Notes: generated by a model from the sequence alone, not told the origin. 60,642 bases of DNA from JAZKDW01 sp040387375 (GCA_040387375.1 JAZKDW010000053.1:1-60642), one strand, 5' to 3'; counted from the first letter of the stretch, positions 27,187 to 36,663 are shown. A program made the numbers and translations.

Positions 27187-28547
27187 TCCGCCTTCGCCCA
27201 CAGATCGTGCGCATCGGCAGCGGTCACCGTGACATCGACAAATTCGCCGACCAGCAGCTTGCGGTGCGGTTCGTACGGCGGTTTCACGTACACCACACCA
27301 TCGATTTCCGGCGCGTCCGCCACCGAGCGTCCGACGCCGCCATTGCGATTGACTTCATCGATCAGCACCCGGATGGTCTTGCCGACCTTCGCCTGCAGGC
27401 GCTGCTTCGAAATGCCTTCCTGCAGCTGCATCACGCGCCCGCGCCGCTCTTCGCGCACTTCTTCCGGCACCGGGTTGGCCAGCGCATTGGCGGTGGCGCC
27501 TTCCACCGGCGAATAGGCAAAACATCCGAGGCGGTCGATCTGCGCTTCCTGCAGGAAGTCGAGCAGATACTGGAATTCTTCTTCGGTCTCGCCGGGGAAA
27601 CCGGCAATGAAAGTGGAACGGATCGTAATATCGGGACACATGGCGCGCCAGGCCTGGATGCGCTCGATGTTCTTTTCGCCATTGGCGGGCCGCTTCATGC
27701 GTTTGAGCACATCCGGATGCGCGTGCTGCAGCGGGACGTCGAGATAAGGCACGATGCGTCCGCCGTTCATCATCGGAATGATCGCATCGACATGCGGATA
27801 CGGGTAGACATAATGCAGCCGCACCCAGGCGCCGTATTGCGCGGCCAGCTCGTCGAGCGCGCCGACCAGTTGTGTCATGTGCGTCTTGACCGGCTTGCCG
27901 TTCCAGAAACCGGTGCGGAACTTCACGTCCACGCCATAAGCGCTGGTGTCCTGCGAAATCACCAGCAATTCCTTCACGCCCGCCTTGAACAGATTCTCCG
28001 CTTCCAGCATCACGTCGGCAATCGGGCGCGAGACCAGGTCGCCGCGCATCGATGGAATGATGCAGAAGCTGCAACGGTGATTGCAGCCTTCGGAAATTTT
28101 CAGGTAAGCGTAATGCCTGGGCGTCAGCTTGATGCCCTGCGCCGGGACCAGGTCGATGAACGGCGCATGCGGCTTGGGCAGATGGACATGCACTGCATCC
28201 ATCACTTCGGCCAGCGCATGCGGGCCGGTGACGGCCAGTACCTTGGGATGCACTTTCATGACGATGTCGTCACCGCTGGCGTCTTTTTTCGCGCCCAGGC
28301 AACCGGTCACGATCACCTTGCCATTCTCATGCAGCGCTTCGCCGATGGCGTCGAGCGATTCCTGTACCGCGGCATCGATGAAACCACAGGTATTGACGAT
28401 GACCAGGTCGGCGCCGTCATAAGACTTGGCGGTTTCATAACCCTCGGCGCGCAATTGCGTGAGGATTTGCTCCGAATCGACCAGGGCTTTGGGGCAGCCG
28501 AGCGACACAAAACCGACTTTGGGTGCTGCAGGAGAGACGATAGACAT
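27183..28547 (-). CDS. rimO: Ribosomal protein S12 methylthiotransferase RimO
   Basis: RimO is a radical SAM enzyme that methylthiolates Asp88 of ribosomal protein S12. The 454-residue protein has an N-terminal MTTase domain with three cluster cysteines (SLGCPKALVDSE, NTCGFID, TGCLGAK), the radical SAM motif CNHRCSFC, and a C-terminal TRAM domain. The SLGCPK and VPLQHA motifs distinguish RimO from MiaB. Downstream it is coupled to the small secreted-protein gene. Confidence 0.96.
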   Translation of the reverse strand: MSIVSPAAPKVGFVSLGCPKALVDSEQILTQLRAEGYETAKSYDGADLVIVNTCGFIDAAVQESLDAIGEALHENGKVIVTGCLGAKKDASGDDIVMKVHPKVLAVTGPHALAEVMDAVHVHLPKPHAPFIDLVPAQGIKLTPRHYAYLKISEGCNHRCSFCIIPSMRGDLVSRPIADVMLEAENLFKAGVKELLVISQDTSAYGVDVKFRTGFWNGKPVKTHMTQLVGALDELAAQYGAWVRLHYVYPYPHVDAIIPMMNGGRIVPYLDVPLQHAHPDVLKRMKRPANGEKNIERIQAWRAMCPDITIRSTFIAGFPGETEEEFQYLLDFLQEAQIDRLGCFAYSPVEGATANALANPVPEEVREERRGRVMQLQEGISKQRLQAKVGKTIRVLIDEVNRNGGVGRSVADAPEIDGVVYVKPPYEPHRKLLVGEFVDVTVTAADAHDLWAKAE

Positions 28548-28630
28548 AAAAAAGAGGGCTCAAAAGCGGAATCCGCTATTGTACCCTCCTTCAACTAGCC
28601 AGTCGCGGACGCCGCCGCGCCGGCGGACTG

Positions 28631-29194
28631 CTATTTTTGCGGCTTGTCGCCCGCTGGCGGGACAAACGGGAATGTGCCGAACATGTTTTTGGTCTGGCTC
28701 TGCATCTGTTCCTGCATCTGTATGAACAGGCTCTTGCTCTGGTCGATGTAATTGCTCATCATGCCCTGCATCATCGGCCCCTGCACATTCATGAACTGCG
28801 CCCACATCTCGGGACTGAAGGGCTTGCCTTCATACATGCCCTTGGAATTTTCGGTCAGCTTGTTCTGGATATCGATGAACGCCTGGATATTCTTTTCCAG
28901 GTAATTGCCCATCATGCCCTGCATCGCATGACCGTAATACCGGATGATCTGCGACAGCGCACCACTGGAGAACATCGGCGAACCATTCGACTCCTCTTCC
29001 AGGATAATCTGCAGCAGGATGCTGCGTGTCAGATCTTCGTCGCTTTTGGCATCGAGCACCTTGAAGTCTTCATTATCCAGAACCAGTTGCTTGACGTCGG
29101 TCAGCGTAATGTACGAACTTGTCTGGGTATCGTACAAGCGGCGGTTCGGATATTTTTTAATCAGGCGCTCGGAAAGATTTTTTGCACTAGTCAT
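28631..29194 (-). CDS. phaR: Polyhydroxyalkanoate synthesis repressor PhaR
   Basis: PhaR binds DNA and PHB and represses phasin and PHA genes until granules form. The 187-residue protein has the signature N-terminal domain LIKKYPNRRLYDTQTSSYITLTDVKQLV (about 10-38) and a PHB-accumulation region with YYGHAMQGMMGNYLEKNIQAF. The tail is Met/Gln rich. The ATG at 29194 is chosen over an in-frame TTG three bases upstream. It lies downstream of phaC with no phaA or phaB between. Confidence 0.93.
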   Translation of the reverse strand: MTSAKNLSERLIKKYPNRRLYDTQTSSYITLTDVKQLVLDNEDFKVLDAKSDEDLTRSILLQIILEEESNGSPMFSSGALSQIIRYYGHAMQGMMGNYLEKNIQAFIDIQNKLTENSKGMYEGKPFSPEMWAQFMNVQGPMMQGMMSNYIDQSKSLFIQMQEQMQSQTKNMFGTFPFVPPAGDKPQK

Positions 29195-29401
29195 CAAGAT
29201 TCCACTTTATTGCGTCGCAACGCGTCTCTACTACCACTCCGGAGAAGCGAACGTGCGTCCGCTTCGGAAATTTTATTATAGTTCTTAAAAACAAAGGTTT
29301 ATACCACTATTCCACGCGTTGCGACGATATATTGCGATGCACCCGAAAACCGACGCGCCAAGTTAGCTTAACCATAACTTACCCATACCTGATCCGCCCG
29401 T

Positions 29402-31120
29402 TTACTCCGCCTTTACCTTGACATAACGCCCAGGCGCGGGTTCGATCGGCTTGTGTTTGGCATTGCCGAATTTTTTCGGCGCGTTTACTTCCTTGCCTGC
29501 ATGTTTTGCCAGGAAACTCGCCCATTCCGGCCACCAGCTTCCCGGGTGTTCAGTTGCCGTTTCAAACCAGGCTTCCGGTTTGGCGACGATCTTGTCATTG
29601 GTCCAATAGCTGCGTTTGTTTTTTGACGGTGGGTTAATCACGCCGGCGATATGGCCGGAGGCGCCGAGCACAAAACGAATCTGGTCGGATTTTTTTGAAC
29701 TGAGCAAGGCATTCGACGCATACGCCGCTGTCCAGGGCACAATATGATCTTCGCGGGAAGCAAACAGGAAAGTCGGTGTGCTGATTTTACGCAGATCGAT
29801 CTTTTCACCACCTACAGTCAGCTTGCCCGGGACTTTCAGGCTGTCTTCCAGGTACATGTTGCGCAGGTACCAGCAGAACATCGGCCCCGGCAGATTGGTG
29901 CTGTCCGCATTCCAGTACAAAAGATCGAAGGCCGGCGGCTCTTCGCCTTTCAGATAATTCGATTCGACATAATTCCACACCAGGTCATTCGCGCGCAAGC
30001 TCGAAAACGCCGCGGCAAAATCACGGCCCGGCATCAGGCCGCCGTTGCCGATTGCCTGCTCGCGTTTTTGCACCTGCTCTTCATCGATGAATACATCGAG
30101 CACGCCGGTATCCGAAAAATCCAGCAGCGCGGTCAGCAACGTCATGCTGGCCGCCGGCTTTTCGCCGCGCTCCGCCAGCAAGGCCAGCGCGGTCGCGATG
30201 ATGGTGCCGCCGACGCAAAAGCCCAGCGTATTGATCTTGTCCTGACCGGAAATCTCTTGCGTTACCTCGATTGCCTGGATTGCGCCATCCTGGATATAGT
30301 CATCCCAGGTCACGTGGCTCAGCGAGGCGTCAGGATTGCTCCATGAGACCAGGAATACCGTATGCCCCTGTTCCACCGCGTAGCGCACCAGCGAGTTGGC
30401 AGGCTGCAGATCCATGATGTAAAACTTGTTGATGCAGGGAGGCACCATCAGCAATGGCCGCTGGTAGACGGTTTTTGTCAGCGGTTTGTATTGAATCAGC
30501 TGGAACAAGGCGTTTTCATACACCACCGCGCCTTCGGTCGTCGCCACGTTTTTCCCCACTTCGAAAGCCGACTCGTCGGTCTGGGAAATCCGGCCTTTTT
30601 TCATGTCGGCCAGCATGTTGACGACACCCTTTGCCAGGCTTTCGCCCTTGGTCTCGACAATTTTTTTCTGCGCTTCCGGATTGGTCACCAGGAAATTGGC
30701 GGGCGACATCGCGTCGACCGTCTGCTGGAGCGAAAAGCGGATCTTCTGTTTTACCTTTGGTGTTGCCTTTACCGCATCCACCATCGCCATCAGGAAACGC
30801 GCATTGAGAACATAGCTTGCGGCATTAAATGCATGCAGCGGATTCGACTGCCACCCGGGCGCACTGAAACGCTTGTCCGGGATCACAGGTGTTTTTGCGA
30901 CCATCATGTCCTGCCACAGGCTGGACAACTGCTGCATGTAATCAGCCTGCAGCTGCGTCAGGACCGCGGGATCGAGTTTGACCGCGAGATCTTCGAATTT
31001 TTTCGCGCTTGCGGCAAGTCCGTCCGGTTGCGCCTGCTGAAGAAAAGACTGCCATGACTTCGGATCGGATAACTGCGCCATCCAGGCTGGCGGAGTGGCA
31101 TTGGGAATAGGCGTATTCAT
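29402..31120 (-). CDS. phaC: Class I polyhydroxyalkanoate synthase PhaC
   Basis: PhaC polymerises (R)-3-hydroxyacyl-CoA into storage polyester. The 572-residue protein has the N-terminal class I domain, the lipase-like box GFCVGG with catalytic Cys at about residue 302, the Asp in ASREDHIVPW and the His in GASGHIAGVINPP. Length fits class I enzymes. phaR follows about 200 bp away on the same strand; phaA/phaB are absent from the window. Confidence 0.96.
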   Translation of the reverse strand: MNTPIPNATPPAWMAQLSDPKSWQSFLQQAQPDGLAASAKKFEDLAVKLDPAVLTQLQADYMQQLSSLWQDMMVAKTPVIPDKRFSAPGWQSNPLHAFNAASYVLNARFLMAMVDAVKATPKVKQKIRFSLQQTVDAMSPANFLVTNPEAQKKIVETKGESLAKGVVNMLADMKKGRISQTDESAFEVGKNVATTEGAVVYENALFQLIQYKPLTKTVYQRPLLMVPPCINKFYIMDLQPANSLVRYAVEQGHTVFLVSWSNPDASLSHVTWDDYIQDGAIQAIEVTQEISGQDKINTLGFCVGGTIIATALALLAERGEKPAASMTLLTALLDFSDTGVLDVFIDEEQVQKREQAIGNGGLMPGRDFAAAFSSLRANDLVWNYVESNYLKGEEPPAFDLLYWNADSTNLPGPMFCWYLRNMYLEDSLKVPGKLTVGGEKIDLRKISTPTFLFASREDHIVPWTAAYASNALLSSKKSDQIRFVLGASGHIAGVINPPSKNKRSYWTNDKIVAKPEAWFETATEHPGSWWPEWASFLAKHAGKEVNAPKKFGNAKHKPIEPAPGRYVKVKAE

Positions 31121-31180
31121 GCTCGGATCTCTCTTTAGGCGTATCGTTACGGTTTAAACAGATTAGCGGTTCAACATTTT

Positions 31181-31435
31181 ATGCACATAGTAGCCGTCGG
31201 CTGGATGTATGTCGTATTCATGATGTCCATTACCGAGGAATCAGCCGTTGCAGGCATTATGACGTTTTTGCTATACGGAGTGTTTCCTTTGGCAATAATT
31301 TTATACATCACCGGTTCCGGACGGCGCAAACGCAGGCGTGCGGCGGCGGAAAGCCGGGTCAGGGATGATGCGAAAGGCCCGCAGACGCCAACACCACAAT
31401 CACCGCCGGGGACCAATGATCAGCCACCTGATTGA
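31181..31435 (+). CDS. Small conserved membrane protein
   Basis: An 84-residue protein with an N-terminal hydrophobic pair of segments (MHIVAVGWMYVVFMMSI and GIMTFLLYGVFPLAIILYI), an RRKRRR stop-transfer cluster, and a disordered Pro/Thr-rich tail. It resembles small membrane proteins found near phaC in betaproteobacteria; function unknown. It is divergent from phaC with a 60-bp gap. The opposite-strand frame here is a shadow. Confidence 0.7.
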   Translation: MHIVAVGWMYVVFMMSITEESAVAGIMTFLLYGVFPLAIILYITGSGRRKRRRAAAESRVRDDAKGPQTPTPQSPPGTNDQPPD

Positions 31436-31467
31436 AGCCTTGCATGTTCGCCGGGAATGCCAGTGAA

Positions 31468-32220
31468 TCACTTGATCCATATCAATGATGCCATCCGTCC
31501 GGTGACACCGTCTCGACGATAGGAATAGAAACGCCGCTCGTCTGTCACCGTACAAAAATCCCCGCCCGCAATCCGCCGCACGCCGGCATTCGCGAGCTTG
31601 ATGCGCGCCAGCTGGTAAATATCGGCCAGGTATTTCCCCGGCCGGCCCGGGAAGGGCTTGAACGCGGTGCGCGTCTGCTCGTCGCGCGTGACAAAGGCGG
31701 TCAACACCTCATCGCCTACTTCAAAACATGACGGCCCGATGGCCGGGCCCAGCCACGCCATGATCTCGCCCGCCCCCGCATCCCGCATGCGGCCCAGCGT
31801 ATTGTCGAGCACACCGCCAGCCAGACCGCGCCAGCCTGCATGTGCCGCGCCGACCACCCGGCCCTGCACATCGCAGAACAGCACCGGCAGGCAATCCGCG
31901 GTCTGGATGACACACACCACACCCCGTCCGGAGGTGAAGCTGGCGTCCGCTTCAGGCACGCCCTTCACGCCGGCGGCATCGATCACGTCGCTGCCGTGGA
32001 CCTGGGTTATCCAGACTGGCTGCGCCGGCAACAGGGTCTGCAGCAATGCCCGGTTCTGCTGCACGTGGCCGGCGCGGTCGCCGACATGCGTGCCGAGATT
32101 CAGACCGGTACCGCCGGCGCCATCGCCGTATGGCGCCTCACTTGCGCCACCGGCGCGCAAGGTCGACAGTGCGCCGATATTGTCGGGTGCGCCCGGCCAG
32201 TCGGGAACGATTATCTGCAT
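31468..32220 (-). CDS. pgeF: Peptidoglycan editing factor PgeF / laccase-domain (YfiH) protein
   Basis: PgeF/YfiH-family proteins hydrolyse misincorporated peptidoglycan precursors or act as multi-substrate purine nucleoside enzymes. The 250-residue protein carries the zinc-site motifs VHGSDVI, TADCLPVLFCD and AAHAGWRGLAGGV, followed by AWLGPAIGPSCFEVG. It lies six bases downstream of rluD, the usual coupled order rluD-pgeF in proteobacteria. Confidence 0.92.
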   Translation of the reverse strand: MQIIVPDWPGAPDNIGALSTLRAGGASEAPYGDGAGGTGLNLGTHVGDRAGHVQQNRALLQTLLPAQPVWITQVHGSDVIDAAGVKGVPEADASFTSGRGVVCVIQTADCLPVLFCDVQGRVVGAAHAGWRGLAGGVLDNTLGRMRDAGAGEIMAWLGPAIGPSCFEVGDEVLTAFVTRDEQTRTAFKPFPGRPGKYLADIYQLARIKLANAGVRRIAGGDFCTVTDERRFYSYRRDGVTGRMASLIWIK

Positions 32221-32226
32221 GATGGC

Positions 32227-33249
32227 TCAGTCGGATTCCGGCGCCGCGATGCCGGCCCGGCTTATCAGGTCCGCAAAATCAGCCGGCAAGGGCGCGCTCC
32301 ACTCCAATGCCTTGCCGGACGCGGGATGGATCAGGCCGAGCTGGAACGCATGCAGCGCCTGGCGCGGAAAAGCCGACACCAGATGCTGCTTGCCGTACAA
32401 GGCATCACCCACCAGCGGAAAGCCGATCGATTGCATGTGGACCCGGATCTGATGGGTGCGTCCGGTTTCCAGCTGACAGCGCATCAGGCTCACCGGACGG
32501 CGGTCGAGCAAGCCGCTGGCCAGACGGTGGAAATGGGTGACCGCAGGTTTCGCGGTGGCGTTCTCCAGTACTGCCATCTTGATGCGGTCGCGCGGATGGC
32601 GCCCCATCGCCGCATCGACTTTACCGTTCAGCAGCGGCGTGCCCCAGACCAGCGCCAGATACTCGCGCTTGACCGTGCGCGCCTGCAGCTGGCGCACCAG
32701 GTCAGTTTGCGCCTCCAGCGATTTGGCCACCACCATCAAGCCGCTGGTGTCCTTGTCCAGGCGGTGCACGATGCCGGCACGCGGCACGCCCGCGAGCGAG
32801 GGCATCAGATGCAGCAGGCCATTCAACATGGTGCCCGACCAGTTGCCGGCGCCAGGATGCACCACCAGTCCGGCCGGTTTATTGATGACCAGGATAGCCG
32901 CATCTTCATGGACAATCGTCAAGTCCATCGCTTCAGGCAGGAAGGCTTGCTCGTCAGGCGCGGCCCGCGGCTGGATCACGACATGCTCGTCGCCATACAC
33001 CGTCATCTTGGCGCGGGCGACTTCACCATCGACGGTGACGTCACCGGCGTCGATCCACTGTTGCATGCGGCTGCGCGAATATTGCGGAACGAGCCCGGAC
33101 AACACTTTGTCCAGACGAATGCCGCAGGCTTCGGGTGTTAATTTGAGAACAATGGGAGCAAGGTCCGGAAAGCTGTTATCGGCCTCCGCCGGGTCTTCAA
33201 AGTCAGAATCAGGCAAGGTTTCCGTCAGAATTGACGTTTCAATTGGCAT
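32227..33249 (-). CDS. rluD: 23S rRNA pseudouridine synthase RluD
   Basis: RluD makes pseudouridines at 1911/1915/1917 of 23S rRNA helix 69. From the ATG at 33249 it has 340 residues (an ATG five codons upstream is also possible). There is an N-terminal S4 RNA-binding domain (about 35-95: GIRLDKVLSGLVPQYSRSRMQQWIDAGDVTVDG), then the catalytic HRLDKDTSGLMVVAKS motif and C-terminal ETGRTHQIRVHM. It precedes pgeF and diverges from bamD. Confidence 0.94.
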   Translation of the reverse strand: MPIETSILTETLPDSDFEDPAEADNSFPDLAPIVLKLTPEACGIRLDKVLSGLVPQYSRSRMQQWIDAGDVTVDGEVARAKMTVYGDEHVVIQPRAAPDEQAFLPEAMDLTIVHEDAAILVINKPAGLVVHPGAGNWSGTMLNGLLHLMPSLAGVPRAGIVHRLDKDTSGLMVVAKSLEAQTDLVRQLQARTVKREYLALVWGTPLLNGKVDAAMGRHPRDRIKMAVLENATAKPAVTHFHRLASGLLDRRPVSLMRCQLETGRTHQIRVHMQSIGFPLVGDALYGKQHLVSAFPRQALHAFQLGLIHPASGKALEWSAPLPADFADLISRAGIAAPESD

Positions 33250-33274
33250 CGCAGCAAGTCCCATCGGATATAAT
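33244..33274 (+). promoter_or_regulatory. Probable promoter of bamD
   Basis: TTGGCA (33244-33249) and a perfect TATAAT (33269-33274) are 19 bases apart and lie 35 bp before the bamD ATG. The -35 matches five of six consensus positions. The spacer is a little long but acceptable. Confidence 0.5.
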
Positions 33275-33308
33275 CATTCATTGTTTAGATGCTTTCTTGC
33301 AAAACCTC

Positions 33309-34109
33309 ATGCAAAAAATATTATTGAAATTCGCCACTATCGCTTTCGCCCTGTCGTTATCGGCATGCAGCATTCTGCAGACCACAACGGTGGACGAGAC
33401 CAAAAACTGGACGGCTCCCAAATTATACGCGGAGGCGCGCGACGAACTATCGAGCGGGAATTACGACAAGGCGATCAGCCATTTCGAAAAGCTCGAATCG
33501 CGTTATCCATTTGGCACCTATGCGCTGCAGGCACAGATGGAAGTCGCCTACGCACATTATCGCCAGGGTGACCAGTTGCTGGCGCTGGCCGCGGTGGAAC
33601 GCTTCATCAAGCTCCATCCGAATCATCCCAATGTCGATTACATGTACTACCTGCGCGGTCTGATCAACTTCAACGACAAGATCAGCCTGTTCGATTATTT
33701 CGGCATGCAGGACCCGACCGAGCGTGATCCAAAGGCCGCGCGCCAGGCATTCGATTCGTTCAAGCAGCTAGTCGAGCGTTTTCCGAATAGTGTCTATGCG
33801 AAAGATGCGACCGAGCGCCTGAATTACCTGGTCAACGCGATGGCGCAATATGAGGTCCATGTCGCCAATTATTATTATCGCCGCGGCGCTTATCTGGCTG
33901 CGGCCAATCGTGCGCAAACCGCGGTCAAGGATTACCGCGGAGCGCCGGCGATCGAAGATGCGCTTTTCATCATGGTCCAGTCCTATGACGCGCTCGGCCT
34001 GAATGAACTGCGCGATGACGCCAATCGTGTATTCAAGCAGAATTTTCCGAACAGTCCCTTGCTTGCGGGCGGCCGGAAAAAAGACACGCAATGGTGGAAA
34101 TTCTGGTGA
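33309..34109 (+). CDS. bamD: Outer membrane assembly lipoprotein BamD
   Basis: BamD is an essential lipoprotein of the BAM complex that inserts beta-barrels into the outer membrane. From the ATG at 33309 the 266-residue precursor has a signal peptide with lipobox LSAC. TPR-like repeats follow (ARDELSSGNYDKAISHFEKLESRYPFG and similar). The position divergent to rluD is the conserved betaproteobacterial neighbourhood (comL). A terminator follows directly. Confidence 0.94.
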   Translation: MQKILLKFATIAFALSLSACSILQTTTVDETKNWTAPKLYAEARDELSSGNYDKAISHFEKLESRYPFGTYALQAQMEVAYAHYRQGDQLLALAAVERFIKLHPNHPNVDYMYYLRGLINFNDKISLFDYFGMQDPTERDPKAARQAFDSFKQLVERFPNSVYAKDATERLNYLVNAMAQYEVHVANYYYRRGAYLAAANRAQTAVKDYRGAPAIEDALFIMVQSYDALGLNELRDDANRVFKQNFPNSPLLAGGRKKDTQWWKFW

Positions 34110-34130
34110 CCTGCCGGTAATGCAGCAAAC

Positions 34131-34155
34131 AAAAGCCCCGTGATCCGGGGCTTTT
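34131..34155. terminator. Bidirectional terminator between bamD and yaaA
   Basis: AAAAGCCCCG (34131-34140) and CGGGGCTTTT (34146-34155) form a perfect ten-base stem with a TGATC loop. Oligo-A on one side and oligo-T on the other allow termination in both directions. It separates the convergent bamD and yaaA genes. Confidence 0.9.
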
Positions 34156-34160
34156 TCATT

Positions 34161-34940
34161 TCAGGCCGATTCCACTCGGCGCCGGAATACCCACTTCACG
34201 TCGCTTGAATCCTTTGCGTCAAACTGGTAACCGTCGCTGTCAAATTTCTTCAACTTCTCCGGCTGCGTGATGCCCTTCACTGCCGCATAACGCGCCATCA
34301 GGCCGCGGGCGCGCTTGGCGTAGAAAGAAATGATCTTGTAGCGCCCGTTCTTCCAGTCTTCGAATACCGGAGTGATCACCGGCGCCACCAGCAAACGCGG
34401 CTTGACCGACTTGAAATATTCTTCCGATGCGAGGTTGACCAGCGCCTTCGACTGCCGCGCCGCCAGTTCCTTGTTGAGCGTCTCCGTCACCACATCGCCC
34501 CAGAACGCATATAAATCCTTGCCGCGCGCGGTCGGCAACCGGGTGCCCATCTCCAGCCGATACGGCTGCATCAGGTCCAGCGGCCGCAATACCCCGTACA
34601 GTCCGGATAGAATGCGGACATGCGCTTGCGCGTAATCGAGTTGTTTTGCGTTCAGCGATGGCGCGTCCAGGCCTTCGTAGACATCGCCGTTGAATGCAAG
34701 GACCGCCTGTTTTGCATTGTCAGTGGTGAATTTTGGCGACCAGCTGGCATAACGTCCGGCATTGAGCGCCGCCAGCGGATCGGAAATATGCATCAGGCTG
34801 CCGATTTGCGCCGGGGACAATTGTTTCAGCGTCTTGATCAGTTCGGCGGAGCGCTTGATAAAATCTGGCTGGCTGGCGATGTCGGTAGTGGGCGGCGACG
34901 CATAATCCAGCGACTTGGCAGGCGACAAAACAATCAGCAT
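34161..34940 (-). CDS. yaaA: Peroxide stress protein YaaA (DUF328)
   Basis: YaaA lowers intracellular free iron and protects DNA under peroxide stress in E. coli, where it is OxyR-induced. The 259-residue protein begins MLIVLSPAKSLDY, the family signature, and contains LSGLYGVLRPLDLMQPYRLEMGT. The ATG at 34940 is chosen because it begins that signature; longer frames have no support. The gene is divergent from a PIN-domain gene with only 28 bp between starts, and I see no OxyR-like site there. Confidence 0.95.
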   Translation of the reverse strand: MLIVLSPAKSLDYASPPTTDIASQPDFIKRSAELIKTLKQLSPAQIGSLMHISDPLAALNAGRYASWSPKFTTDNAKQAVLAFNGDVYEGLDAPSLNAKQLDYAQAHVRILSGLYGVLRPLDLMQPYRLEMGTRLPTARGKDLYAFWGDVVTETLNKELAARQSKALVNLASEEYFKSVKPRLLVAPVITPVFEDWKNGRYKIISFYAKRARGLMARYAAVKGITQPEKLKKFDSDGYQFDAKDSSDVKWVFRRRVESA

Positions 34941-34968
34941 GGTACTTCCATAGAAAAAAATTTCCACC

Positions 34969-35418
34969 ATGATACCGAAACGCATCGTACTGGACACAAA
35001 CGTCTGCCTTGATTTATTCGTTTTTCGCGATCCTCGCTGGGCCACGCTGCTGGCCGCGCTGCGGGACGGCACAGTGGAAGCCGTTACCCGTGATGACTGC
35101 CGGATGGAATGGCTGATCGTCTTGCAATATGCTCACCTGCCGCTCGACAGCGATTCCCGCCCCCGGGTGGCTGCGGAGTTCGATTCCCTTATCAGCTGCA
35201 TCGACGCGCCATTGAGCGATACCGGCATCCGCCTGCCGGTGTGCAGCGACCGCGACGACCAGAAATTCCTGGAACTGGCGCATCATGCGCGTGCTGCGGT
35301 GCTGATCACCAAGGACAAGGCGCTGTTGAAGCTGGCCCGAAAAACCGCAAAAGCTGGCCTTTTCACCATCATGCCGCCGGACGCGTGGACTGCCTCTAGC
35401 CCCGACAAGCTAAAATAG
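34969..35418 (+). CDS. PIN-domain protein (COG1569 type)
   Basis: A 149-residue PIN nuclease-fold protein. Acidic residues expected at the metal site are visible in VLDTNVCLD, DDCRMEWL, SDRDDQKFLELA and TKDKALLKLA. The family is annotated as putative toxin of toxin-antitoxin modules. No antitoxin-like small gene is next to it, and it overlaps neither neighbour. It may be a housekeeping RNase or an orphan toxin. Confidence 0.8.
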   Translation: MIPKRIVLDTNVCLDLFVFRDPRWATLLAALRDGTVEAVTRDDCRMEWLIVLQYAHLPLDSDSRPRVAAEFDSLISCIDAPLSDTGIRLPVCSDRDDQKFLELAHHARAAVLITKDKALLKLARKTAKAGLFTIMPPDAWTASSPDKLK

Positions 35419-35447
35419 CATTTCAAATAACCACATCCCGACGCCGC

Positions 35448-36653
35448 ATGACCATGCCCAATGTCCCCGCCAGCAGTTCCCCCCTTGCAGCAGGTCCCGA
35501 CTTCACGAAGCTGGTGTCGCGGCTTCCCCAGGTCGGCACCACGATTTTCACCGTGATGTCGGCTCTGGCCGCGGAGAAGAACGCGGTCAATCTTGGCCAG
35601 GGCTTTCCGGATTTCGATTGTGATCCCGCGCTGATCGATGCGGTTAGCGGCGCGATGAAAAAGGGCTTGAACCAGTACCCGCCGATGACCGGTGTGCCGG
35701 CGCTGCGCGACGCGATCGCCAGCAAGATCGGCAAGATGTACGGCTACGCATACAATCCCGCCACTGAAATCACCGTGACCGCTGGTGCGACGCAGGCCAT
35801 CCTGACGGCGATCCTGTCGGTGATCCATCCCGGCGACGAAGTGATCGTGATTGAACCGGCTTATGACAGTTATGTGCCGTCGATCGAACTGGCTGGCGGC
35901 GTGCCGGTGTTCGTGCAAATGAAGATCGGCGCGCAGGGTTACCATGTCCCGTGGGACGAGGTGGCTGCGGCGGTTAACTCGAAAACGCGGCTGATCATGA
36001 TCAATTCGCCGCACAACCCGACCGGCTCGGTACTGCGCGCCGCCGATATCGAGGCGCTGACCGGCATCGTGCGCGGCACCGGCATCCTGATCCTGTCGGA
36101 TGAAGTCTACGAACACATGGCCTACGATCAGGCGCAGCATGAATCGGTATGCCGGCATCCCGAGCTTGCCGCGCGCGCATTTGTCGTCTCCAGCTTCGGC
36201 AAGACCTATCACGTGACCGGATGGAAAGTCGGTTATGTGGCCGCGCCCGCCGCGCTCACGGCCGAGTTCCGCAAGGTACACCAGTACAACGTATTCACCG
36301 TCAACACGCCGGTGCAGCACGGACTCGCCGCTTATATGGCCGATCCTGCGCCCTATCTGGAGCTGCCGGCTTTTTATCAGCGCAAGCGCGACCTGTTCCG
36401 CGCCGGGCTGGAAAAATCGCGCTTCAGGCTGCTGCCTTCGGACGGCACCTACTTTCAGTGCGTCGATTATTCGGCGATTTCGGACAAGTCGGAAGCGGAT
36501 TTTGCCAAGTGGCTCACCGCGGAAATCGGCGTCGCCGCCATCCCGGTGTCAGCGTTCTACAATCAGCCGCGCGAGTCCGGCATCGTCCGCTTCTGCTACG
36601 CGAAAAAAGACGAGACCCTGCAATCCGCCCTCGCGCTGCTGGCGCCGCTATAA
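35448..36653 (+). CDS. Class I/II aminotransferase, YbdL-like methionine aminotransferase
   Basis: A 401-residue PLP aminotransferase of fold type I. It shows NLGQGFPDFDCDP, GATQAILTAIL, SPHNPTGSV, LSDEVYEHM, the PLP lysine in SSFGKTYHVTGWKVGY, and the C-terminal substrate-binding arginine in GIVRFCYAKKDE. The sequence is closest in style to YbdL (methionine aminotransferase, often also glutamine or kynurenine active). Starts at 35448 and 35454 are both ATG. It follows the PIN gene by 29 bp. Confidence 0.85.
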   Translation: MTMPNVPASSSPLAAGPDFTKLVSRLPQVGTTIFTVMSALAAEKNAVNLGQGFPDFDCDPALIDAVSGAMKKGLNQYPPMTGVPALRDAIASKIGKMYGYAYNPATEITVTAGATQAILTAILSVIHPGDEVIVIEPAYDSYVPSIELAGGVPVFVQMKIGAQGYHVPWDEVAAAVNSKTRLIMINSPHNPTGSVLRAADIEALTGIVRGTGILILSDEVYEHMAYDQAQHESVCRHPELAARAFVVSSFGKTYHVTGWKVGYVAAPAALTAEFRKVHQYNVFTVNTPVQHGLAAYMADPAPYLELPAFYQRKRDLFRAGLEKSRFRLLPSDGTYFQCVDYSAISDKSEADFAKWLTAEIGVAAIPVSAFYNQPRESGIVRFCYAKKDETLQSALALLAPL

Positions 36654-36663
36654 AACAATATGG

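Noticed and set aside
27153..28598. A 481-codon plus-strand frame opposite rimO
   Set aside because: rimO has all three MTTase cysteines, the radical SAM motif and the TRAM domain. The opposite frame has no recognisable protein features.
31840..33141. A 433-codon plus-strand frame opposite pgeF and rluD
   Set aside because: Both antisense genes have conserved catalytic motifs and known gene order. The frame has His/Arg-rich shadow composition.
34941..34968. An OxyR-like site for yaaA
   Set aside because: Only 28 bp separate the two start codons and no ATTG/CAAT or ATAG/CTAT pairs with the right spacing occur there.
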